Positions 58,001 through 64,000 of a stretch of DNA of 64,000 bases are shown one piece after another (the first letter of the stretch is position 1; each line of letters starts with the position of its first letter). Source of the stretch: Monoplex corrugatus. Its lineage: Eukaryota; Mollusca; Gastropoda; Littorinimorpha; Ranellidae. The DNA is taken from contig JAPXFY010000015.1 in the NCBI GenBank assembly GCA_030674185.1, positions 19,885,280 through 19,949,279 on the forward strand, read 5' to 3'. The position numbers were made by a program, and so were the translations under genes. The notes beneath the pieces were generated by a model. It made no database searches and was not told the DNA's origin. It saw only the letters and a list, made by a program, of their open reading frames with translations.

Positions 58001-60269
58001 TTGTAATGATCAATAGCTGAGGCAGACACAGAGACAGCCAAAAAAGACAAACGAAAAATTCTCCAATAGTCCTTTATTGCAATTTATACAATAAAAACAA
58101 TGAACATTTCAAAGCCAGACTTATTTTTTCCTAAAAGTTTACATATTTTTCTAATACTTAGCATAATTCATTTGTCTATAATAATTTTTTTTCTTTCAGG
58201 AAATGAGGTGGTCTCCACATATTTATCGAAAATTACTGGCAAAGTAGGCGGCCATCTTGGGTCACATGACCACCACATTGACAAAAACAACCTGATATAT
58301 ATCACAATCAATAGAGAATTCAATAAGCTTCAAGAAAATATATAACATGCATATGTTCTACAAATTACTTCTGTCAAAAAATCAGGCTTTCCAGTAGTTA
58401 CTGAATACAGTGAAATACACTGTGCCAATATGGCAGTTTACACTGCCATGTGGAGGGTTAACTAAAACTACCGCTGTAATATTGTTTTGATAAATGGTAT
58501 GATTTGATTGGCTGAATGACTTTTTAAGAAGGTTGAGGGAGAGAGTGATTTTTTTTATGAAGGTAGAGGGAGAGTCTTAGAAAGGTATAGCAGAATTACT
58601 CAAAGATGACCTACCGTCCTGTACTATCACCTGTTTCATTTTGTCTTGTGTTTCAGGTACTATGACTGTGGCCCCTTGGCAGGCAAGCTGTTTGTGATTA
58701 CTGCCGTTTTAAACCTGTGGTTTTTGGCTCTTCTCTCCTATATTATGCCAGCAGAGGTCAGTGATATCATTTACTCTTGATTGTAAAACTTGATTAGCAT
58801 AGAGATAGAGCAGTAGAGCGCCCCCTTTCTGGTCTGTCAGCATAGGTTTCTGTCTGGCTCACAAATAGCTTTGTTCAGAAGCGAAGGAGAGGAGATAGGC
58901 TTTTCTGTCATAATGCTAATCCCAAGAAAGAATAGATCTAGATTTTGATTATCTCACTCCCCCATGACCTCAGGATTATGATGGATTAAGCATTACCTTT
59001 TTTTTTTACATGGGATGCAACCTTAAGCATAGATAGCATTTACATTGTCCGTATAATTATATGGAGACTGAATCTGTTCCTGGAGACTATCGTGAAGATA
59101 TTGTTTATCCATCAGTCATCATCATCATCATCATGTGCCTTGCCGCATGGGGTTGGCGATCATGGCCTTCCATCTGTTTCTATCCCTTGTTGCCTCAAGC
59201 ACCTCTTCCACTCTCTTTGTCTTCAGTCTTTGTCTTTAAGTCCATCCAATATCTTCTCCCTGGGTCTACCTGGTGCTCTCTTTCCCTCCAGCTTTCCTGT
59301 TGCGACCAGGTGCACCAATTCCCCTTTTCTCATAAAATGGCCTATAACTGTTGCCTGTCTTTTCCAAGTCTTCCTTATGAATGATCTTCTTGTGTCCGCC
59401 TCCATCAAGACTGTCTCGTTTGTTTTCTTTGCTGTCCATGGAACTCTCAAATTCTTAGAAACCACATCTTGGCTGCCTCCATCATGTTCTGGCTTTGCTT
59501 GTTGACTGTCCACGCCTCACAACCGTATGACATCATCGGTTCTATATAACCTGATGTTAATTGATAGGCATTTGTTGGTAAGAATGCTTTTCATATTCTT
59601 GAATGCTGTTTTGGCTTGGCTGATTCATCAGTAGCTTTTGTAAACCATTGACTTTTAAAATATCAGTTGAATCCACTTTTTGCTTGAGATGGGTTTTTTT
59701 GTTTTTGATTTTGGGTTTTGTTTTTGTTTTTGTTTGTTTTTGGTGAACAGGGATTCATTTCCATGTCAGGAAATTCTTGGAAATGTAGGAGTGTGTAAAA
59801 AAATGCAGAACAGAAAAGTGATTATGTGTACTTTATTTTTGTGTTCAGGAAACCAATAACCTTCTCAGCAGGGAAAGCATTTCTGCTGTGGACGGTAACA
59901 GTAAATCAACAATTTCATGGGGCTTCATTTTCTGATAACCACCAAGGTTGCTGCCATATAACTCAGAGGGCCTAGTTGTAGCCACCTGGAACCTCTGCCT
60001 GTTTTCAGTAAAAACTACCTGTCCTTCACTAACAGACCTATCGTCCATTAAATGTCTGAAACTAAATGCAGCGTCTTGTATTCAGTAACAGAGATGCAGG
60101 AACTGAAGTAGTGCTATCAAAAGAGTAGATATTTAAATATTTTGATTTGGTTAATTTCATCATTTTTGTATGTGATCTGTTGAAACATTTCATATTATTT
60201 GTTAGATTGTGTATGCTTATATTGCAGAAGTTCGAGAAAGCTCCAGAACTGAAAGTCCCAAGGAGATGA
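43810..60269 (+). CDS. PIGA: Phosphatidylinositol N-acetylglucosaminyltransferase subunit A
   Basis: PIGA is the catalytic subunit of the ER complex that transfers GlcNAc from UDP-GlcNAc to phosphatidylinositol, the first step of GPI-anchor synthesis. Eleven coding exons join in frame: 43810-43965, 44623-44745, 45412-45587, 46043-46158, 47363-47470, 49406-49512, 50957-51039, 51349-51434, 52209-52392, 58657-58756, 60228-60269. They give 426 residues; the human protein, from memory, has 484. Landmarks are [48 protein letters not shown] and the GT4-family EX7E motif (E277...E285 in EAFCIAIVE). A C-terminal membrane helix (about 389-410) is followed by a short tail. The start is the first Met after the 5' splice. 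A longer N-terminus from an unseen exon is possible. No disabling change was seen despite the TE-filled ninth intron. Confidence 0.95.
44623..44745 (+). CDS. PIGA: PIGA coding exon 2
   Basis: Residues 53-93 ([12 protein letters not shown] through SIVHGHS), phase 0 at both ends. Donor TCA|GTAAGT. Confidence 0.95.
44960..45306 (+). repeat. Interspersed repeat family A, copy 4 (internally shortened)
   Basis: Shares CCCCxTGGGGATGCCG, GAGATATGCGGAAxCAATTTTAGGTAATTTA and the GGCTGGGCTTTAACAACAATAAC tail with copy 1. It lacks about 200 bp of the 5' middle. Located in PIGA intron 2. Confidence 0.75.
45412..45587 (+). CDS. PIGA: PIGA coding exon 3
   Basis: Residues 94-151 ([18 protein letters not shown] through VCVSHT). 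Acceptor CTGTCAACAG, donor CCAG|GTAGGC. Confidence 0.96.
46043..46158 (+). CDS. PIGA: PIGA coding exon 4
   Basis: Residues about 152-190 ([28 protein letters not shown] onward). The split codons on both sides are consistent. Donor AAAA|GTATGT. Confidence 0.95.
46360..46755 (+). other. Coding-like orphan segment in PIGA intron 4
   Basis: A 40-codon stretch ([25 protein letters not shown]) continues after a frameshift near 46495 into an acidic, Asn/Ser-rich frame to 46752. Composition resembles a decayed coding exon or transposon frame. I do not recognise the family. Confidence 0.4.
47363..47470 (+). CDS. PIGA: PIGA coding exon 5
   Basis: Residues about 191-226 ([25 protein letters not shown] through VNFLIG). 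Donor ATAG|GTACAG. Confidence 0.96.
47600..48316 (-). mobile_element. RTE-like LINE, 3' portion, in PIGA intron 5
   Basis: The minus-strand frame 48313-47654 encodes the C-terminal half of the retroposon protein: [59 protein letters not shown], then a C2H2 zinc finger ([23 protein letters not shown]). The frame is open for 219 codons, so the copy is young. It is 5'-truncated at a (GT/CG/GA) microsatellite. Confidence 0.85.
48317..48455. repeat. (GT)n-(CG)n-(GA)n compound microsatellite
   Basis: About 33 GT repeats, then alternating CG, then GA. It abuts the truncated end of the RTE-like LINE. Confidence 0.97.
48655..49023 (+). mobile_element. tRNA-derived SINE family B, copy 3
   Basis: The tRNA-like head (GTGCGGTGGTTAACAC, GAGTTTGAATCCC) is followed by the shared body (GAGTCTCATCCCCTTCATCGATGC, AGGTGTCT, CTGGTTGACGCCAGGATAT) and an ATC-rich tail. 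Uninterrupted, unlike copy 2. Confidence 0.8.
49048..49240. mobile_element. TTAA-flanked palindromic MITE, copy 4
   Basis: TTAA at 49048-49051 and 49237-49240, with the same outer and inner inverted repeats as the 32101 copy and a few substitutions. It lies 25 bp after a SINE in PIGA intron 5. Confidence 0.85.
49406..49512 (+). CDS. PIGA: PIGA coding exon 6
   Basis: Residues about 227-262 ([19 protein letters not shown] through NHSQVRE). Acceptor GTATGGCAG, donor GAG|GTATTG. Confidence 0.96.
50468..50648. repeat. (AC)n and (ACACA)n pentanucleotide array
   Basis: An AC run, then about 25 copies of CAACA with one irregular unit, then another AC run. In PIGA intron 6. Confidence 0.97.
50957..51039 (+). 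CDS. PIGA: PIGA coding exon 7 (EX7E motif)
   Basis: Residues 263-289, containing the EAFCIAIVE catalytic-family motif. Acceptor ATTGTGTAG, donor GCGG|GTAAGC. Confidence 0.96.
51349..51434 (+). CDS. PIGA: PIGA coding exon 8
   Basis: Residues about 290-318 ([25 protein letters not shown]). Acceptor TGTGTTCAG, donor AAAG|GTGAAT. Confidence 0.96.
52209..52392 (+). CDS. PIGA: PIGA coding exon 9
   Basis: Residues about 319-379 ([15 protein letters not shown] through SNRLK). Acceptor TTTGCCAG, donor AGAG|GTAAGA. Confidence 0.96.
52681..52862. mobile_element. TTAA-type palindromic MITE, copy 5 (right end truncated)
   Basis: Starts TTAA-CCCTTTGACTCCCGCACCC and has the inner palindrome around CCAGCTTCCTGCAAGAAGCTG. 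The right outer terminus and TTAA are missing. Confidence 0.7.
52895..53287 (+). mobile_element. L2-like LINE fragment, left of the piggyBac insertion
   Basis: Reads [34 protein letters not shown] and [19 protein letters not shown], the palm of an L2-type reverse transcriptase. The element resumes after the piggyBac insertion at 55938. Confidence 0.8.
53292..55933 (+). mobile_element. piggyBac-like DNA transposon, complete ends
   Basis: TTAA target duplications at 53288-53291 and 55934-55937 flank a 2642-bp element. Its 13-bp perfect terminal inverted repeats are CTCTTAGTCTCAT and ATGAGACTAAGAG. It carries one transposase gene with a single frameshift. It is inserted in an L2-like LINE fragment inside PIGA intron 9, in the same orientation as PIGA. 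Confidence 0.95.
53545..55262 (+). pseudogene. piggyBac-like transposase with one frameshift
   Basis: It begins [15 protein letters not shown] with an acidic, Ser/Asp-rich N-terminus. The DDE_Tnp_1_7-type core follows ([32 protein letters not shown]). The three catalytic Asp are visible: [13 protein letters not shown] near 54255, YFDNYFAS at 54489-54491, and NAVDKNDQL near 54815. A Cys-rich C-terminus (CVLCAKG...[19 protein letters not shown]) matches the family's DNA-binding domain. A frameshift between about 54400 and 54418 separates 53545-54438 from the rest, which is open to TAG 55260-55262. Length across the shift is about 570 residues, the usual size. Only one lesion suggests recent activity or a sequence error. 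Confidence 0.92.
55938..56455 (+). mobile_element. L2-like LINE fragment, right of the piggyBac insertion
   Basis: Resumes with [23 protein letters not shown] (degenerate YADD box) and [22 protein letters not shown], then decays by about 56455. Multiple frameshifts. Confidence 0.75.
56999..58457 (+). mobile_element. Second piggyBac-like element, internally deleted
   Basis: TTAA at 56995-56998 and 58458-58461 flank a 1459-bp element whose ends begin CCCT and end AGGG. Subterminal palindromes (GGCCGATTAGATCGGCC and a relative at 57057) follow the left end. Only the N-terminal third of a transposase is left. Identity between the terminal repeats beyond the first bases is weak. Confidence 0.7.
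57236..58006 (+). pseudogene. Truncated piggyBac-like transposase
   Basis: An acidic N-terminus ([20 protein letters not shown]) leads into family-typical [35 protein letters not shown] and [13 protein letters not shown]. Stops interrupt it after GCT in the MAERAA segment (57236 onward) and at 57710-57712. It breaks off at GFDPWHK near 57975, so all catalytic residues are lost. Confidence 0.8.
58657..58756 (+). CDS. PIGA: PIGA coding exon 10 (membrane helix)
   Basis: Residues about 380-413 ([17 protein letters not shown] then a hydrophobic helix to IMPAE). Acceptor TGTGTTTCAG, donor GAG|GTCAGT. The preceding intron is 6264 bp. Confidence 0.95.
59115..59570 (-). mobile_element. LINE 3' terminus in PIGA intron 10
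   Basis: The minus strand reads [44 protein letters not shown], and after a frameshift [14 protein letters not shown], ending in (ATG)n. These are signature phrases of an abundant animal LINE C-terminus. Confidence 0.75.
60228..60269 (+). CDS. PIGA: PIGA coding exon 11 (terminal)
   Basis: [13 protein letters not shown] then TGA at 60267-60269. Acceptor TTATATTGCAG. The tail is shorter than the vertebrate one. Confidence 0.8.
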   Translation, partial: KFEKAPELKVPRR

Positions 60270-60469
60270 TGCAGAATGACTACAGGTATTTGAGAGGATC
60301 AGTCAGCATTGCAGTCTTCCGCTTTCCAAGAAGACACTAAACAGATAACTGTGTTGTTGAAAATGTTTATGTTGAAACAATTTGTGCATTGTTTTGTGTT
60401 GCTTTACAGTCACTTTTTTGGCACTGGTTTACATTCCATTTGCTTTAAGTCACTCTTGCAGTCTTGGAG

Positions 60470-60690
60470 CCAAAAGTTTTGACATAGCTTTAATGTGTGT
60501 CTGTGTATGTATGTATTATGTATATGTGTGTGTTTAATGTAGTTTTGACATAGCTTTAATGTGTGTCTGTGTATGTATGTATTATGTATGTGTGTGTTTA
60601 ATGTGTGTGTGTGTGTGTGTATGTGTGTGTGTATGTATGTGTGTGTTTAATGTGTGTGTGTGTGTGTGTGTGTGTGTGTTGTGTATGGGT
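60470..60690. repeat. 68-bp tandem duplication and GT-rich tract in the PIGA 3' region
   Basis: AGTTTTGACATAGCTTTAATGTGTG is repeated at about 60475 and 60541, followed by a (GT)n/TATG run. Confidence 0.85.
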
Positions 60691-60754
60691 CACTCTCCTG
60701 AAAATTGGTTGGTTCTATGATAAAAAGGCTAAAATATGAAATTCAGAATTGTGA

Positions 60755-60760
60755 AATAAA
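60755..60760 (+). other. Candidate polyadenylation signal, PIGA
   Basis: AATAAA about 490 bp past the PIGA stop codon. Confidence 0.4.
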
Positions 60761-60979
60761 TGCAAAATAGAGCTAAATGTATACTTACATAATTATTATG
60801 TTGTGTGGTCACACACACACACACACACAGAGAAGTAAAAACTAAAATGATTGTACATTCACATTTAGAAATCAAGTACACGAAATGCAAGCAGCAAGTT
60901 AAGAATGTAATACATTGTTAAACCTGTAAAACACTCTCTCTCTCTCTGGACTGTCCTCCACTGGATGCCTCTTTGCTCT

Positions 60980-63656
60980 TTACAAACATGAGTTGCATTT
61001 ACTCCAGGTTTTCACCAACTTCCTCGACAAGTTTAGACAGGACACATGGTACCATTCATTGCACTCTTCGCACTCGACCATCAGAGTTCCGTCGTCTGGA
61101 CACCGACAGTCACAGTAAACTTCTGTCTCGACCTCATGAAGAAGTTTGGGCTGGCGATAGTTGACACGGGCAGGAAATTGTGAAATGGCTCCTTTGTCAA
61201 TACATTTTCTGAAATGAATACGTAACAGCATTTCATCAAACTGCAGTTCCGTTGGATCCTCCCCGAACAAAAGCGAAGTTGCAAATGCAATCGCGTATAG
61301 TCCACAGTCATTGGCGTTCGGCTGCCTGTCGACGTTCATTACGTTTATGATGAGTTTATCCTCTCTGCAGTGGATGTATTTTGCAATAGTCTTGGTGGTC
61401 GTTGGACTTGGTTTCTTTCTATGTGAGTCGTAAACGCAAACTGTGTTGGTTTCTGTTTGGCCGATATTAGAAACTGTTATCCAATGGCTGTTGTCAGCGT
61501 GTATGAACTGTACGAAATCACCAGTTGGAACTTTGAATGAGCAGTTCTGCTGAAGGACAGTATCTTGCAGGCCGGACTGGGTTGGAAATTCCGTTTTCAG
61601 AAGTTCGTTTGCTGCTCTCATGTGTCGATCGGTCATCCATGCTGTTCCGTTTATGTCCTGACGCTCTTTCTTTGAGAGAAGTGGTGGCAACTTTGATCCT
61701 GTTCCATTGGGTATCTCTCTGTTTGCGCATGTGGATTTCGGATGGCAGTGTGTAGAACATTCAATCCCATTGGCCCGACATGTGCATTTACCAGTTTTGC
61801 AGCTACCCTTGCAGGAACAATGTGTTTTCAGGAATCGATTTTCTGGATGATACTTCTGAGCTGCCTCACGTAGAGTTATGCATTTCTCATTGTTCGTCTG
61901 AAGATCACCGCTGTACGCCTGAAGATCGCCTCCCGTGAATTTCGTGCTGATCACCCCGTATACTGTACTCAGCGAATATGTCTTGACTTTGCTCCCATGG
62001 ATAGAGCTTACGATGGCTGGTAGACGCGGCAAGTCTGTTGATGTTCGGTCCAACTTTGGTACAGCAACGCTGACCCGATCTCCCACAGAAAACTCTTGAA
62101 CTTTAATTCTTTTCCTCTTGTTGTAGAACTCGACATCTTGGCAGCTGACACGTATGTGTTGTCTAAAGCTCTTTTGCGAATGGCAGAGTGGCGAGTTGGA
62201 GATGGTTGCTTTTCAGGTGTTGCTGGTGGTTCAGGGTGCAGTGGCGATGGTAGTGAATGGGAAGTGTCTTCTTGTGGCAATGGTGGCGGCTGGTTGGTAG
62301 AATCTTCTAGTGGTGGCTGTGATGATGGTTGAGTTTCTTCTAACGATGGTGATGGCTAGTTGGTGGCATCTTCTAGTGGTGGCTGTGATGATGATGATGG
62401 TTGATTGTCTGCTGAAGGTGCAGGCTTGAAAAGGCGTGGTTCTGGAATTGGCATCAATTTTCGGCGTGGGGCTGGAATCGGGTTCTTCACTGATGACGGT
62501 TGGCTGAGTTCTTGTGCTTGTTGGCCCACTGGACTGTCTGGAGGTGGTGGCTGGCTAATTTCGTCTTCTTTGTTGTTAGTTTGGTCTTCAACATCACCGA
62601 CATCTTCCTCTGCAAAGCATCCTTTGGCACCAGGAAATATCCCAGTCGGCACACTCCTCCCAAAGACAATGTGGTAAGGAGCATCTTTGATAGTCTCTCG
62701 TTTGGCACAGTTCATGGAGAATTGTATGCGTGGCAGCCATGATGCCCAAGGATACTGCATTGCATCATCGTCTATCTTCTCCTCTTGCTTCATTGCAGCG
62801 ATCTTCTTTTCTACAGTTTGATTCCCTCTTTCAACAAGCCCTTGTGACTGGGAATGGCGTGGGCGGCCGTTCACGAATGCTGTCTCTCCTCCCCATCTGC
62901 TGAACAGTGCCTGGATAAGCTAGTTCACGAATTCTCTGCCATTGTCTGAGTTGAAAATTTTTGGTGGTCCTAAGTATGCCAAAACCCGCTCTTCAAGTAA
63001 TCTTGCTACTTCTTCTGCCGACTTCTGCTTGAGTGGAAACAGTACATGATACTTTGAAAAGTGATCCATAAAGTGCCCGATGTAGTTGTAATCTCTGTCT
63101 GGTGAATGCCTCATGTCAATGAGATCGACTTGAACCCTCTCAAGAAAGTCTTTGTGAATTATTGGTCGAAGTGGTGGTCTTGTCACTTGTGGTTGACTCA
63201 GTTGACATACTGGACAGTGTTTGCAGTACTCCTGGACAAAGCCACGTGTGATGCCAAAGTAATGTCGATCAACGTAGTCCTTTACTTTCTTGTACCCGCT
63301 GTGTTTCAGTTCGTCCACATGATTCCCTTGACGACATCGTATACATTACCGGCATGAACGACTCTCAGGAATTTGGCATTCCCGTCAACTTGGTTTTTCT
63401 GTTCATTTGGGATGACCAGAACTTGATGCAGTCCGAGGCCGGGAAGGTCAACGATCTGAAATTTTCTTGTCTTTACCCAATGTCGGAAGTGCGGGTCAAC
63501 CTTCGCACTGGGATCCAGGAGGTGACATCTGATGGCATCGTACTTTTCTTCGCCGAGGACTGGACTTTTTGTTGAAGCTGCTTGGCGCTCGACTGTCTTT
63601 TGCATAAGTTCTCTGAAAGCTGCCTCATTCTCCATATTGCTGAATTTTCTGCACAA
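60980..63656 (-). pseudogene. Ginger-type transposase: integrase + Cys-rich + Ulp1-like protease + PHD
   Basis: Read from 63656 down, an N-terminal segment leads to an H2C2 zinc-binding domain (near 63310-63220, ending CKHCPVC). An integrase core follows: VQVDLIDM, FNSDNGREF, and LVERGNQTVEK giving D, D, E. A Pro-rich linker then joins a last segment that starts near 62086. This has a GDRVSVAVP beta-domain and a CSCKGSCKTGKCTC CXC-type block at residues 90-115. A Ulp1/C48-like protease carries H201, D220, Q255 and C261 (SHWITV, VYDSH, RQPNANDCGLY). The PHD finger (C4HC3) spans 325-367. Lesions are a frameshift near 63310, TAG at 62920-62922, TAG at 62356-62358 and a frameshift near 62120. Integrase of this kind plus Ulp1 and PHD domains fits Ginger DNA transposons. 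A Gypsy-type LTR element is less likely because no reverse transcriptase or LTR is seen. Confidence 0.82.
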
Positions 63657-64000
63657 AAAGCCGGGTAAATGGCCCCTTTTATAGGGCTGGGGTGAACTCT
63701 CTCCTGATGACTAAATCATCACTGATTTCAACTCAACATTTACTCACTCTATCGGACAGTATCCTGTCCCAATCCACCTTTTTCGGTGTAGCATTGCAAA
63801 TGGAGGGTTGAAGCTGTTCCCAGTAGAGAGTGAATATTTGATAAAAAGTAAGTTTCTTGCTGCAGGTTAAGTTTTGGTAAAATTTCAGACTACTGGACAG
63901 TTGCTTTAACAGCAAACTAGAACTTGAATAGGGACATCCATCGAGCGTGCAGCGAGAGAGAGAGAGAGAGATTATGATGATGACGAACCTTTATTTTCAT
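63657..64000. other. Possible 5' end of the Ginger-type element and downstream DNA
   Basis: No terminal inverted repeat could be fixed by eye. A GA run lies at 63953-63970 near the window end. Confidence 0.35.

Overview
This is a eukaryotic, almost certainly animal, window. It holds three spliced protein genes with GT-AG introns, one intact tRNA gene, and a large load of transposable elements and simple repeats. An expansin-like gene, L2-like and RTE-like LINEs, tRNA-derived SINEs, piggyBac-like and Ginger-like transposons and dense GT/GA microsatellites together suggest a mollusc, most likely a gastropod. That placement is inference; no mitochondrial or rDNA marker is present.

Layout. 1-6.0 kb: AT-rich DNA with a tRNA-Gly-like sequence, an interspersed repeat, a large foldback and GT/GACA arrays. 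6.0-11.9 kb: an L2-like LINE (+ strand) inserted into an older RNase H-bearing LINE (- strand). 12.1-22.2 kb: a plus-strand expansin-like gene. It encodes an N-terminal membrane anchor, then a double-psi beta-barrel, then a C-terminal expansin/CBM63-like domain. A 1.2-kb GGT repeat lies between the anchor and the catalytic-like domain. 22-33 kb: gene-poor, with SINEs, LINE tails, minisatellites and an intact tRNA-Arg(UCU). 33.3-40.75 kb: TRAPPC4 (TRAPP subunit 4, synbindin) on the minus strand, five exons, complete. 43.8-60.3 kb: PIGA (GPI-GlcNAc transferase catalytic subunit) on the plus strand, eleven coding exons, head-to-head with TRAPPC4. Its 6.3-kb ninth intron (after coding exon 9) holds a piggyBac element nested in an L2 fragment, a second piggyBac remnant and a TTAA-flanked MITE. 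60.98-63.66 kb: a decayed minus-strand Ginger-type transposase joining an integrase, a Cys-rich segment, a Ulp1-like protease and a PHD finger.

TRAPPC4 and PIGA are both secretory-pathway housekeeping genes. The expansin-like gene is the unusual host gene: expansins loosen plant-type cell walls, are patchily distributed in animals, and are normally secreted rather than membrane-anchored. All three gene models were assembled by hand from homology, splice sites and phase. TRAPPC4 and PIGA close perfectly in frame. The expansin-like model is firm from the double-psi beta-barrel to the stop, except for one uncertain micro-exon, and ambiguous across the GGT repeat.
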